From assembly GCA_964604825.1 (NCBI GenBank), contig CAZSAL010000029.1, forward strand, positions 1-34,552: 34,552 nt of DNA. The letters run 5' to 3'. Position numbers and translations under genes: made by a program. Positions 7,206 through 19,277 of this stretch are shown here, piece after piece; the stretch's first letter is position 1, and every line of letters begins with the position of its first letter. Below the pieces are notes generated by a model. The model did no database searches. It had not been told where the DNA came from and saw nothing but the letters and a program-made list of their open reading frames with translations. This DNA is from CAZSAL01 sp964604825 (lineage in GTDB: Bacteria; Elusimicrobiota; Elusimicrobia; 2-01-FULL-59-12).

Positions 7206-8087
7206 ATGAAAATTTTTCTGAACGGAAAACTGGTCGACAAAGAAAAAGCCGTTATAAGCATCTTTGATCACGGCGTTTTATACGGTGACGGCGTGTTCGA
7301 AGGCATCCGGGCCTATAACGGACGGGTTTTTCAACTGCGCGAGCATCTGGACCGGCTGTGCAATTCGGCGCGCGCGATAATGATGGATGTTCCCTGGAGC
7401 AAAAAGGAACTGGAAGAAGCCGTGATTCTGACTCTGCGCGCCAATCGCCTGCGTGACGCCTATATACGACTGGTCATAACACGGGGAATCGGAGACCTGG
7501 GACTCGACGCGCGAATGTGCAAAAAACCTTCTATTTTTATCATCGCGGATAAAATCGCGCTTTATCCCAAAGAATATTATGAAAAAGGCTTGTCCGTCGT
7601 AACGGCTTCCATACGAAGAAACATTTCTGAAGCCTTAAGCCCGTCAATTAAATCGCTGAATTATCTCAACAACGTCCTGGCGAAAGCCGAAGCCGTGCGG
7701 CAGAACGCGGCTGAAGCCATAATGCTTAACCGCGAAGGCTATGTCGCCGAATGTACAGGGGACAATATCTTCGTCATAAAAGGCAATGTCCTGGTCACGC
7801 CTCCGACATGGGCAGGCGTGCTGGAAGGAATTACAAGAAATATTGTCATGGAAATTGCGCGGAATAAGCTTAAACTTTTGGTGAAAGAAGACCTTCTAAC
7901 ACCTTATCATGTTTATGTGGGAGATGAGGTCTTCCTTACGGGGACCGCAGCGGAGGTTGTGCCGGTAACCTGCGTAGACGACCGGGTTGTTGGTGATGGT
8001 AAACCAGGCAGATTAACTTTAAAATTAATAAAGGAATTCAGGGAATTCGCCAGGATCACAGGCGTTCCAATTTATGATAATGTTTAA
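7206..8087 (+). CDS. ilvE: Branched-chain amino acid aminotransferase (class IV PLP)
   Basis: Catalyses the last step of Val, Leu and Ile synthesis using PLP and glutamate. The 293-residue protein starts MKIFLNGKLVDKEKAVISIFDHG. It has the class IV GDGVFEGIRAY segment, the PLP lysine at about K149 in SIKSLNYLNNVLAKAEA, an ECTGDNIFVIK phosphate-binding region and the C-terminal FLTGTAAEVVPV. These match IlvE of the archaeal/thermophile type more closely than D-amino acid transaminase or PabC, though specificity cannot be fixed from sequence alone. I chose ATG 7206 because AAAGGA at 7192-7197 is well spaced and the family begins there; the longer frame from 7167 lies inside lolD. Grouping with the Lol genes appears to be operon packing, not a shared pathway. 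Confidence 0.88.
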   Translation: MKIFLNGKLVDKEKAVISIFDHGVLYGDGVFEGIRAYNGRVFQLREHLDRLCNSARAIMMDVPWSKKELEEAVILTLRANRLRDAYIRLVITRGIGDLGLDARMCKKPSIFIIADKIALYPKEYYEKGLSVVTASIRRNISEALSPSIKSLNYLNNVLAKAEAVRQNAAEAIMLNREGYVAECTGDNIFVIKGNVLVTPPTWAGVLEGITRNIVMEIARNKLKLLVKEDLLTPYHVYVGDEVFLTGTAAEVVPVTCVDDRVVGDGKPGRLTLKLIKEFREFARITGVPIYDNV

Positions 8088-8097
8088 GGTAGTACCC

Positions 8098-8126
8098 TTG
8101 ATAACATAACTATATTGCTTAATACA
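8098..8126 (+). promoter_or_regulatory. clpC: Possible sigma-70-like promoter of clpC
   Basis: TTGATA at 8098-8103 and AATACA at 8121-8126 are 17 bases apart in the AT-rich 73-base gap before clpC. The -10 match is weak. No CIRCE-type or CtsR-type operator was recognised. Confidence 0.3.
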
Positions 8127-8160
8127 CATCAATCAGATAGGATGAAATTGAGGAACTGAT

Positions 8161-10638
<2,478 letters not shown>

Positions 10639-10653
10639 ATCTAATAATTAAAA

Positions 10654-13600
10654 GTGAGAAAACGTTTCGCCCTGCTGGCGATTCTGATTTTTGTTGGAGT
10701 CGCCTCTTTTCTGTGGTTCTCTCAGATATTCTTCCTTAAATGGGAACCGCGCATCCGTGCCGATGCGGAAAACAAATTGACCGCAGCGCTGAAAACACGG
10801 GTGCATATTGAACGCATAACCCTCAGGTTCCCGCATCGCATCGCGCTGGAAAATGTTGAGATTTACGATATCCGTCAGACTCCTCCGGTTTTAATCGGCC
10901 ATATAAAGACCGTCTACATTTCCCTGAATATTCTGAACCTTCCTGGCGCCTTTCTGCATCATCAGCCTGCTGACGCAATCAGCCTTATTTCCCTGGATTC
11001 GCCGTGGATAGTTTTCCAAAAGGATCTATTTCAGAATAGCCAGGTGGCTTCGCCTTCGGACATGCGGCTTCCTCTGCTTTTTACTCTTGCCTGGGACAAC
11101 GGAATCTTTCAATGGAAGGATGTTTCCGGCCCGTCAGGAATCTGGGAATTGAACCACTCTCATGGAGCGCTGCGCATCCGGGGGCCAAGGATCAGCCTTG
11201 ATTTGAAAGCCGCAGCGGACCCCGTCCGGCAAATCAATATGCACCTGGCGGCACTGGGAAAACGCTGGTCTCTGGAGACGGAACTTTCCGGCGTCAGACT
11301 GCCTCAGCTTGCAGGCATTATCTCGCGCTTCACGCGCTTTAAACTGCCTGATCCGACCTGGAGCCTGGACGGTGAACTTGATATCAAGCTTTCCGCACAA
11401 GGGAAATGGCCAATAAAAGGATCTATCCCCAATTACCTTCGCGAAGGAAACGTCACTCTGCGCAACGTGCGATTGAATCATGGTAACGCCGCCCCCCTTG
11501 AGGCAAACGGCGCATTCTTACTGAAAGGAAAAAATATTTATCTGTCTCAAGCCGCCTTCCGGCTGGGGAAAACCAGCTTCCGTCTTAACGGAACACTATC
11601 GCCTTTTGGAGAAAATCCGTCGATTAACGCGGACCTGATAACTCAAAACCTTGATCTTTCGGAATTAAACCGCTATTTCCTGGGATCTCAAAAATCTTCC
11701 ATAAGCGGATTATGCAGCGCAAAACTGCACCTGGCAGGCCCGCTTGCACAACCCGAAACGACGCTGGAAGGAACAGCGGTCCATGGCTATATATTACAGC
11801 AGCCTTTCCAGGACGCCGCCTTCCATGTCCGGCATGTCATGAACCACTGGGAGTTCGGACACAACAGACTGACATTATTGCAGGGGCAAATCGGCTTAAC
11901 CGGTTTGATATCCGCAGATAACATCGACCTGCGCCTTACAGGAAAAAATCTGGCTCTGGCCGGATTCGCAGGAGGCAAAACCCCAATAGAAGGACTGGCC
12001 AACTTCGCAGTAGTTGCGCACGGCACTGTTGACGACCCGCGCGCAACGGGCTCATTCTGGATCGACCGCTTCGGCTGGAAAACCTCACCGCTGTTGACCA
12101 TGCGCGGCCGCATCGAAATTGACCCGGCGCATCTTTTCCTTCAGGCTTCTTCCAGCGACAATAAACTGCGCCTCCGGTCGGAAGCAATCCGCTACGGAAA
12201 GGCATATAAAATCCAATATGCGGATCTAAACCTCCCGTCCGGTTCGGAACTTACATCGAGCGGAGTCATCGACGACAAACGTGCAGATATTTCCTGGAAA
12301 GCGGAAAATATTTCTCTGGCCGATGATATTCCGGCAATTAAAAGTCATTGGCCCCTTCTGAACGGCCGAATAAATTCTTCCGGCCGCATTGAAGGGCCTT
12401 TAGAAAATCCTGTGCTCAGGGCCACTCTTCACAGCGGCGGGATAACGTGGGGAGCCAGGGTATTCCAGCATGCTGATGCGTCGATTCTTATCAATCCGCA
12501 GGGTTTATCGGAACTTTCTTTTGCCGCCGTCCCCGGCTGTCAGGGGAAAATCTCATTTACCGTCAGCGATCACAATCTCAAGCTCGGGGACATCCGCATC
12601 GATTCCGATGATTTCTCGGCCAAACTGCATGGCGACGCATCGTGGCCTAACGACCTGCCGGCAGCCGTTCGTTTCAGGACCGAAGGCATGCTCTCATACT
12701 CGGGGAAAGGGCCGGCATGGTCCTTCCCTTTCTCTATCGCCGGGGATTTTGACCTTCGTGAAAACGGGAAGGGTCGGGCGGAAATCTATTCAGGCGGGCT
12801 CACGATTAAGGGCCTGAAAACAGATCCTCTTACGGGCCGTTTAAGATGGGGTCAGGAAAACCTTATCTGGGAAAATTTGAGATGGGGAAAATATTTCAAC
12901 TCCAATGGACGGTTGCACTTTGCATCCGGACAGACTGAAATAAGCGGCGTTATGGATGCGAATCAATTTGCAATGGCGCGCTGGCAGACGATGCTATGGC
13001 CGAATTTGAAGGAACCCGTATCCGGGTTTTTGAACGGACGCGCGGTTTTTTCCGGTACGCTAAGCGATCCAAGGGCCGATTTGTCTGTGCACATGACCGA
13101 AGGCCGGTGGCGCGAATTCCGGTTCGAAGGCGACGGATCGGGACACTGGACCAGAAACGGGATAGATCCCATAGCGATGCACGGCCGTCTTGCAGGCGGC
13201 GGCGAATTCATGTTCAAAGGCCGCGTTCTCCCGGAAACCGGAACGGCAAACGGCACTCTTCAGTTCGCAAATTTTGAGCTCCGGCCTCTGGGCGCAAGCC
13301 TGTCATTTCCTCAACCTCTCTATGGACGCGTTGGCGGTACGCTGACGGTCACCGGTCTGTTGACGCAGTTGCGCCTGGCTGGACATCTGGCAGGCGGACC
13401 TATCCAGTATGGGGCGGGGAAAAACCCCTTGAGGCTGCAGAACTGCGCCTTTGACATGACGCTTGCGCCGGCGCCTGATCTTCCAGCCGCAACTCGTTTT
13501 ACCCTCACACATGCCGTATTCAAAACAGTTGAAGAAGAAGTCAGGCTTAATCCGGACAGCTACATTGAATTTTCTCCCTCCGGACGCTCCCGCATCGATC

Positions 13601-15789
13601 TGGGAATGGAACTCCGTAATCTGCATTTGGGATTTTTCACCTTATTCGGCGGAGCGGATATCCGGGGCTCCTGGGAGATACGTCCGGAAGGATTCGCTTA
13701 TACCGGAGACGCGCATACCCGTTCTCTGTATATAAACGACTATGAACTGGAGGAAGGAAACGCTAGCCTGAGTTACTACAACGGTACGGTTATATTTTCT
13801 CCACCCGGACGGGGAGGCAGGCCGCTGGTGACTGGAACTGTTGATTTCCGTCGTGCCCCGGAAATTCATTTTACGGATTTTTTTATCGCTGCTAAATCAG
13901 GTTTAGGCCTCAATATTGCCGGAGACATAGGTCCTTCCCTGTGGGATTTTCGGGTGCAGGGAGACGGCGTAGATATGGGGACTATAGCCAGTCTCACAGG
14001 TTCTCCCTATCCTTTAGAAGGCACAGCCTCGATCAACATACAGGGCCATGGCAGCCAGGCAAATCCTCGTGTGGATGGGGAGATTTCCGTAGAAGACGGA
14101 AAAGCGCTTGCGCTTCATTTCGCCAGTGGAGAGGCCGAATTTATCTGGGAAAATCATCGCATTACCTTCACCCGCCTCATACTAATAGATCCAGGCCGCT
14201 ACACGCTCACAGGCGCAGGAGTTTTTCCGTTCGACAATCTGCCATCAGCCTCGCAGCAGGTTAATTTCTCAGTTCGTTTGAAGGATTCGAATCTGAGCCT
14301 TTTGAAATCGATCGCACCGGAAGTTAAAGATGCCCATGGCTCAGTGCAGGGGCTTCTCCAGGTTACAGGCACTATGGATAACCCGGTCATGCAGGGATCA
14401 CTGCGGATTAAAAACGGCGACGCCACGGGGGCGCATTACTTCCGGCATCTCAAAAATATATATATGGCTCTCGATTTCACGGGCCAGCATCTTGTTGTGC
14501 ACCAGCTGCGCGCTGAATCAGGGAATGGTTCTTTTGTCTGCTCGGGCTCGGTAGCATTCTCCGGGCTTGAACCCAGGTTCTATGACCTGCATCTGGATAT
14601 TCCGACCGCCCGTGGAGTTGAAGTGACCGTACCAGAACTGGCGATTCCTGAAAGCCCTCTGGCACGAAAGTTTCACTTTCTAACCACTGTTTCACGCTGT
14701 GATGTTAACGGACACGTAGATTTCCATGGCCCCGCTGAAGCGCCTGTTTTTACCGGAACCGCCTTTCTTTCCAACGGGCATTTCACTTTTCCTCCTTCCA
14801 GCAAAAATCCGCCTTCTCGAGCTTTGACAGAATGGTTCCGGCGCATTAACTGGGACGTGAATCTGAAATTTAAAGACGGAGCCTGGTTTGAAAATGAACT
14901 GGTAGAAGCGGCCCTTGTCGGAGGGTTAAGACTTAAAGGCTCAAGCGACAATCTGCGAGTGGACGGCGGCATGGATATTCCGCAGGGCAAGATAAGTTAT
15001 CTGGGAATTGATTTTGACATCCAGACTGCGCGCTTTGACTTGAAATCGTCACTGGACAACGGCGCCATAATGAACACTCCCTATGTTCGCGGAATTGCAA
15101 CCTCCCAGGTTCAGACCGTCGACCAGATAAGCGGCCTCGGGATAGACGACACCATTACTCTCAATATTGATTATGCTCCCATAAACGAAATCAAGCCACA
15201 CCTCGTATCCGCACAGGATCCGACTCTTGCGCAGGATAAAGTGCTTTCCCGCGTAACCCAGCTTGAAGTCACCAATCTCACGCAGCAGGAGCGGACATAT
15301 CTTTACCAGCAGCAGATGGTGCGCCTTATTGACACCAGCCTGGCTACACCATTGGCACGCAATCTGCTTAAACGTACCGGCCTTGTGGATCAATTACAGG
15401 TCTCACGTGTCATTAACCCGGCTAACGTCGCTCTCCCTTCTGAAGCCAATAATCCAAACAACCAGCAGCAGACTGCGGCAAACCTGTTCGCCGGAACGAA
15501 ATACACGCTTTCTAAAAATATTTCCGAGCGTCTTTCCCTGGGATACGGGCTGCGTTTTGAAGAAATTACCATGCCTGATTACACAAGCAAACTGGATCTC
15601 CAGAGCGATGTCGAAGTGTCCTATCGCATGCTGCAGAACATCTATTTGAAGGGATCGTTTGACCTGCCGAATTCCACACCTGGCATCCTGCCTGACCGCA
15701 AGGTGACGATCGAGCCCCGCTGGCGTTTCGGCTGGTGGGGAAACACCAATAAAGAAAAAATCAAGTCTCCCGACAATCCAAATCAATAA
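10654..15789 (+). CDS. tamB: TamB/DUF490 family envelope-spanning protein, 1711 aa
   Basis: AsmA-like bridge protein thought to carry phospholipids between membranes or assist outer-membrane protein assembly. It begins with a basic N-terminus and one membrane anchor (FALLAILIFVGVASFLWF) and continues as more than 1,400 residues of repeating beta-strand units, where segments of the form GTMDNPVMQGSLRI or GPLENPVLRATL recur. It ends with a TamB/DUF490 C-terminal domain (about residues 1440-1711) containing SRVTQLEVTNLTQQE, a helix around LATPLARNLLKRTGLVDQL and final strands ending IEPRWRFGWW. At 1711 residues it is larger than E. coli TamB (about 1,260). The start is GTG 10654, with no clear ribosome site; it lies 15 bases after clpC. 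There is no tamA; bamA follows on the same strand. Confidence 0.9.
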   Translation: MRKRFALLAILIFVGVASFLWFSQIFFLKWEPRIRADAENKLTAALKTRVHIERITLRFPHRIALENVEIYDIRQTPPVLIGHIKTVYISLNILNLPGAFLHHQPADAISLISLDSPWIVFQKDLFQNSQVASPSDMRLPLLFTLAWDNGIFQWKDVSGPSGIWELNHSHGALRIRGPRISLDLKAAADPVRQINMHLAALGKRWSLETELSGVRLPQLAGIISRFTRFKLPDPTWSLDGELDIKLSAQGKWPIKGSIPNYLREGNVTLRNVRLNHGNAAPLEANGAFLLKGKNIYLSQAAFRLGKTSFRLNGTLSPFGENPSINADLITQNLDLSELNRYFLGSQKSSISGLCSAKLHLAGPLAQPETTLEGTAVHGYILQQPFQDAAFHVRHVMNHWEFGHNRLTLLQGQIGLTGLISADNIDLRLTGKNLALAGFAGGKTPIEGLANFAVVAHGTVDDPRATGSFWIDRFGWKTSPLLTMRGRIEIDPAHLFLQASSSDNKLRLRSEAIRYGKAYKIQYADLNLPSGSELTSSGVIDDKRADISWKAENISLADDIPAIKSHWPLLNGRINSSGRIEGPLENPVLRATLHSGGITWGARVFQHADASILINPQGLSELSFAAVPGCQGKISFTVSDHNLKLGDIRIDSDDFSAKLHGDASWPNDLPAAVRFRTEGMLSYSGKGPAWSFPFSIAGDFDLRENGKGRAEIYSGGLTIKGLKTDPLTGRLRWGQENLIWENLRWGKYFNSNGRLHFASGQTEISGVMDANQFAMARWQTMLWPNLKEPVSGFLNGRAVFSGTLSDPRADLSVHMTEGRWREFRFEGDGSGHWTRNGIDPIAMHGRLAGGGEFMFKGRVLPETGTANGTLQFANFELRPLGASLSFPQPLYGRVGGTLTVTGLLTQLRLAGHLAGGPIQYGAGKNPLRLQNCAFDMTLAPAPDLPAATRFTLTHAVFKTVEEEVRLNPDSYIEFSPSGRSRIDLGMELRNLHLGFFTLFGGADIRGSWEIRPEGFAYTGDAHTRSLYINDYELEEGNASLSYYNGTVIFSPPGRGGRPLVTGTVDFRRAPEIHFTDFFIAAKSGLGLNIAGDIGPSLWDFRVQGDGVDMGTIASLTGSPYPLEGTASINIQGHGSQANPRVDGEISVEDGKALALHFASGEAEFIWENHRITFTRLILIDPGRYTLTGAGVFPFDNLPSASQQVNFSVRLKDSNLSLLKSIAPEVKDAHGSVQGLLQVTGTMDNPVMQGSLRIKNGDATGAHYFRHLKNIYMALDFTGQHLVVHQLRAESGNGSFVCSGSVAFSGLEPRFYDLHLDIPTARGVEVTVPELAIPESPLARKFHFLTTVSRCDVNGHVDFHGPAEAPVFTGTAFLSNGHFTFPPSSKNPPSRALTEWFRRINWDVNLKFKDGAWFENELVEAALVGGLRLKGSSDNLRVDGGMDIPQGKISYLGIDFDIQTARFDLKSSLDNGAIMNTPYVRGIATSQVQTVDQISGLGIDDTITLNIDYAPINEIKPHLVSAQDPTLAQDKVLSRVTQLEVTNLTQQERTYLYQQQMVRLIDTSLATPLARNLLKRTGLVDQLQVSRVINPANVALPSEANNPNNQQQTAANLFAGTKYTLSKNISERLSLGYGLRFEEITMPDYTSKLDLQSDVEVSYRMLQNIYLKGSFDLPNSTPGILPDRKVTIEPRWRFGWWGNTNKEKIKSPDNPNQ

Positions 15790-15814
15790 TAAACATATTT
15801 ATTATTGCCGAGCA

Positions 15815-15842
15815 TTGGCCCGACGGTCCAATGTGTTATAAT
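15815..15842 (+). promoter_or_regulatory. Possible promoter of the bamA-lpx operon
   Basis: A perfect TATAAT is at 15837-15842 with TTGGCC 16 bases upstream (15815-15820). The region overlaps an imperfect hairpin (CATTGG..CCAATG). It is the first non-coding gap after tamB and precedes a nine-gene run, so it is a reasonable start for that operon. The -35 match is poor. Confidence 0.4.
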
Positions 15843-15853
15843 TTCGGAAATTT

Positions 15854-15955
15854 TAACCCGTCATTGAGTCCCCTCCGCCACTAAGTTGTAGGCGGATCCG
15901 CCGAGGAAGCCGTGGCGGAAACGGGTTATCCGCCAACAATAAATATACTGGCGGA
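15854..15955. repeat. Double-hairpin palindromic repeat, copy 1, upstream of bamA
   Basis: The 46 bp core (15874-15919) is TCCGCCACT, 8 variable bases, GGCGGATCCGCC, 9 variable bases, GTGGCGGA. It can fold as two tandem TCCGCC...GGCGGA hairpins. An outer pair TAACCCGT (15854-15861) and ACGGGTTA (15921-15928) encloses it, and a further TCCGCCA...TGGCGGA pair (15929-15955) follows. The core shares its exact architecture with 26187-26232. It lies in the 5' untranslated region of bamA, ending just before its ribosome site. Confidence 0.8.
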
Positions 15956-15969
15956 CAGGAGATATATTA

Positions 15970-18441
15970 GTGCGCTTTCGGTTTTACCGTATCTTTTGGG
16001 TCGCATTGGCGATCCTTGCATCAATTAGAACACATCCTCTTTTTGCGGATCCTGCGGCAATTTCCTTATCCACTGCCACTGCTGCTACGGTCACGTCAAC
16101 GGCACCGGCTCTTGGCTCTCTTTCCGTTTCCACCGAATCCGTATCCGGATTCCAGACCTCCAGCGCCACTATTGAGACTCCGGTTGAATCTTCTTCGTTT
16201 AAGCCGGCCAAAATCGTCAAACTCACCGTACAGGGGAATAAAAACATAAAGGATCGCGTAATACTTGCGGAAGCGAAACTCCGGAAGAACGATATATATA
16301 CGGAAGAAGCCGCGCGCAAGGATGTCCAGGCTATTTTCGCGCTGGGTTATTTCGACGACGTCAATGTGGACGTTTCCGACATTCCCGGAGGCGTGCAGGT
16401 TATTTTCAAGGTATCAGAAAAACCGCTTATTAAGAAAATCGACTTTAAAGGTAATAAGAAATTATCCAGCAGCAAACTGCGCGATTCGATGACGCTGAAG
16501 GAGAATGACGCTCTGGATAAAAACAAGCTGGCGATCGACGTGGACAAAATCATATCGCTTTACAAGGACGAGGGGTTCGCCGCGGCTCAGGTTGAGCCGT
16601 ACACGACGAGCGATGCGACGAATCACGTGACGATTACGCTTTATGTCACCGAAGGGACGCAGGTCTTGGTCGATGCCGTCAACCTGGAGGGCGTTAAGTC
16701 CTTCCCTTTGAAAAAGATCGCCAAACTGATGAAAACCCGCCGGAAAAAAGTCTTTAAACAAGAACAGCTGTCCAAGGATCTGGAAGAAATCACCAAGTTT
16801 TACAAGAACCACGGATACAAGAACATCAAGATTGCCGACGTCAAACAGGATTTTAACGCTGATAAAACGCGTCTAACAATTACCCTTCCGATTGACGAAG
16901 GGCCTCTTCTCCGTTTCAATAATGTCACCTTCAGCGGTAATGTTATTCTCACCAGCGCAAAACTGATGCCCAACATCCAGTTTAAAAAAGGGGAAGTTTT
17001 TAATCAGGAAAAACTGGATGCAAGCCTCTCAAAACTGCAGGATGAGTATGGTTCCCAGGGCTATATCCGCGTTCAAATCAAACCGGAATTTACCCAGATT
17101 ATTTCAAGCGGCCCGGTTCCTGCCGGCATCGTAGACACAAATTTCGCGATTCAGGAAGGGGAAGTAGTTTATGTCGAACACATCGATATAGAAGGCAATA
17201 CGCACACAAAAGATTTTGTAATCCGGCGTGAAATTAAGCTCAAAGAGGGAGACCCTTTTAATTCCGTGCTCGCGCGCAAGAGCGTCGAACGGCTTTATAA
17301 CCTTGGATTCCTGGATAATGTTGATATAGACGTGCAGCAGCCCACTTCGCCAAACAAAGCAGACGTCATTTTTACGGTTACTGAAGGTAAACCGGGCATG
17401 CTTTCCGCCGGAGCCGGCTATTCATCGGTAGACCACCTTATTGGAACTTTCCAGGTGCAGCACACCAATTTCCTCGGACGCGGCCAGCGGCTGAATCTGC
17501 AGTGGCAATATGGCGGACGCCTGAACAGTCTGGACATAGGCTGGACTGAACCCTGGTTCATGGGAAAACCGGTTTCTTTCGGGCTTGACATTTTTGATGT
17601 CAAAAGGATCATGCAGTACAGCACCGATGACAGCGCTTACACGATGCGCTCGTCCGGCGGCAGCATTACCGTTGGACCCCGCTTTTCCGATGTTTACAGC
17701 CTGCTTTTCTCCTACACTTATGCTGATCGTCTGCGCTACGATGTTGATTCAAACGCCCCGGCCGGAACGCAATACGCTGTTCTTGGGTCGTCCGATCCAT
17801 CGGTTTCCGAACTCGGCTACATAAATTCCAATTTTACAGAACAATTTATACGCGACACACGCGACAATCAGTTCGACCCCCAGCACGGAACAAAACTCTC
17901 CTTTGCCATTACCGAAGGCGGCCTGTTCCCGGCAAATGCCATTAAATACTACAAGCCGGTTCTCGATGGGAGCATTCACATTCCTCTCTTTTGGAAATTC
18001 GTGCTGTCGTTACACGGTGAATTTGCCGAGATCAAAACCTACGGCGACACAAACCTAACGGATATCGTGGACGAACTATTCCGCGTAGGAGGCTCGGACA
18101 CGGTACGAGGTTACGAACTGGGGCATGTAGGCGTACTGACGGGCGGTCAGGTCATGAATGTGTATAATGTTGAATATAAATTTCCCATTGCCCCGGACGA
18201 ACATGGCCGTACGCTTCTTCAGGGGGTATTATTTTATGATGTCGGCGGTTCCTGGAATTCGCTAGAGGATATCCGCTATAGATTAAACAGTTCTGGGTTC
18301 GGTCTTCAGCAGGGCATTGGATTTGGAATCCGCTTTAAAACGCCCGTATTTCCATTGCGGCTGGACTGGGGCCATGCGCTTAATCCGACTCCTGGGGATC
18401 CTTCATCACAGTTTTATTTCAACGTAGGAAGCCTGTTTTAA
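15970..18441 (+). CDS. bamA: Outer membrane protein assembly factor BamA
   Basis: Omp85-family beta-barrel that inserts proteins into the outer membrane. The 823 residues comprise a signal peptide (about 1-26, ending LFADPAA), a Ser/Thr-rich linker (about 27-72), five POTRA domains (about 75-460, each with a GN-type strand such as VQGNKNIKD, FKGNKKLSS, LEGVKSFPL, FSGNVILTS and IEGNTHTKD) and a C-terminal barrel (about 465-823) with the VRGYE motif on loop 6. It ends in Phe, the usual outer-membrane sorting residue. The start is GTG 15970 with AGGAG at 15957-15961. The Thr/Ser linker before POTRA1 is longer than in E. coli BamA. The stop overlaps the ompH start by one base (TAATG). Confidence 0.95.
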   Translation: MRFRFYRIFWVALAILASIRTHPLFADPAAISLSTATAATVTSTAPALGSLSVSTESVSGFQTSSATIETPVESSSFKPAKIVKLTVQGNKNIKDRVILAEAKLRKNDIYTEEAARKDVQAIFALGYFDDVNVDVSDIPGGVQVIFKVSEKPLIKKIDFKGNKKLSSSKLRDSMTLKENDALDKNKLAIDVDKIISLYKDEGFAAAQVEPYTTSDATNHVTITLYVTEGTQVLVDAVNLEGVKSFPLKKIAKLMKTRRKKVFKQEQLSKDLEEITKFYKNHGYKNIKIADVKQDFNADKTRLTITLPIDEGPLLRFNNVTFSGNVILTSAKLMPNIQFKKGEVFNQEKLDASLSKLQDEYGSQGYIRVQIKPEFTQIISSGPVPAGIVDTNFAIQEGEVVYVEHIDIEGNTHTKDFVIRREIKLKEGDPFNSVLARKSVERLYNLGFLDNVDIDVQQPTSPNKADVIFTVTEGKPGMLSAGAGYSSVDHLIGTFQVQHTNFLGRGQRLNLQWQYGGRLNSLDIGWTEPWFMGKPVSFGLDIFDVKRIMQYSTDDSAYTMRSSGGSITVGPRFSDVYSLLFSYTYADRLRYDVDSNAPAGTQYAVLGSSDPSVSELGYINSNFTEQFIRDTRDNQFDPQHGTKLSFAITEGGLFPANAIKYYKPVLDGSIHIPLFWKFVLSLHGEFAEIKTYGDTNLTDIVDELFRVGGSDTVRGYELGHVGVLTGGQVMNVYNVEYKFPIAPDEHGRTLLQGVLFYDVGGSWNSLEDIRYRLNSSGFGLQQGIGFGIRFKTPVFPLRLDWGHALNPTPGDPSSQFYFNVGSLF

Positions 18442-19277
18442 TGATTAAACACACAATAAAAACAGCAGTATTAATAATCGCATTTAGCGTTGCGGCCCTT
18501 TATGCCGTGGAGATATCGCTCGACGCTCTTACACCCATTCGCGTAGGTTATATTGACATGCAGAAAGTATTCGACGTCTTCCCGGAAAAGGCCTTTGCCG
18601 AAGGCGATCTTTTGAGAGAAATTGAAAAACGGAAACTGGTTCTGGCCAAGCGCCAGGCCAACATCAACATCCTGCGGCAGCAGATTGCGGCGGACCAGGT
18701 TGCTGTTGACGATGCCCGTGCTGGACGACCTGTAGTTGTCCCTCATAATGCTCTAGAACCGGTATCGCAGTCTCAGGGTCTTCCTGTTGCCTCCCACGCC
18801 ACCTCAACCCCGGTAAGTTCAGGGACGGCGATAAGCACAAGCACCGTTCAACCCTATCCAACGGAAGAACCATTGAGCAATCTCCTTAATCAGAGCACCG
18901 GAACCGCGACAGCCGCGCAGACGCCTTCCAATGTGATTTCGGATCCTCTTGAGGCTCTGGCCGTATCGTCTGCGCCTGTAACGCTTGATCCGGGGCTGAT
19001 AGCTCAGCTGGACAAGCGCATTAAAGACAACCGTCGGTCGCTTGATCAGTCAATCCTGAGCTTCCGGGACTACCGTTCTAAATCCCTTGAAGACATGAAA
19101 ATTCTGCAGAAGGAAAAAACTTACGACGTAATGTCCAAGATTTATGCCGTTCTTGAATCGCTGGCGCGCGACGAGAGCATTACCGTCGTTCTGGACAAGA
19201 GCTATGTTTTATACGGAGAAGACAGCATTGATTTGACCGACAAACTGATACAACGCCTCCAGCAGCAAACGCCATGA
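18441..19277 (+). CDS. skp: OmpH/Skp-family periplasmic chaperone with a low-complexity insert
   Basis: Skp trimers hold unfolded outer-membrane proteins in the periplasm. The 278-residue protein has a signal peptide (about 1-22, ending LYAVE) and the family opening strand IRVGYIDMQKVFDVFPEK (about 33-50). A first coiled-coil arm runs to about 92, and a second arm returns at about 185-245. It ends with the typical ITVVLDKSYVLYGEDSIDLTDKLIQRL. Residues ~96-180 form a Ser/Thr/Pro/Ala-rich insert at the tip of the hairpin, which makes the protein much longer than E. coli Skp (about 160 residues). It sits between bamA (1-base overlap) and lpxD (4-base overlap), the standard bamA-skp-lpxD order. 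Confidence 0.88.
   Translation: MIKHTIKTAVLIIAFSVAALYAVEISLDALTPIRVGYIDMQKVFDVFPEKAFAEGDLLREIEKRKLVLAKRQANINILRQQIAADQVAVDDARAGRPVVVPHNALEPVSQSQGLPVASHATSTPVSSGTAISTSTVQPYPTEEPLSNLLNQSTGTATAAQTPSNVISDPLEALAVSSAPVTLDPGLIAQLDKRIKDNRRSLDQSILSFRDYRSKSLEDMKILQKEKTYDVMSKIYAVLESLARDESITVVLDKSYVLYGEDSIDLTDKLIQRLQQQTP

Noticed and set aside
15854..15955. CRISPR-like array upstream of bamA
   Set aside because: The repeated TCCGCC/GGCGGA blocks are palindromic hairpin stems with short irregular gaps, not direct repeats with uniform spacers; no cas genes are present.
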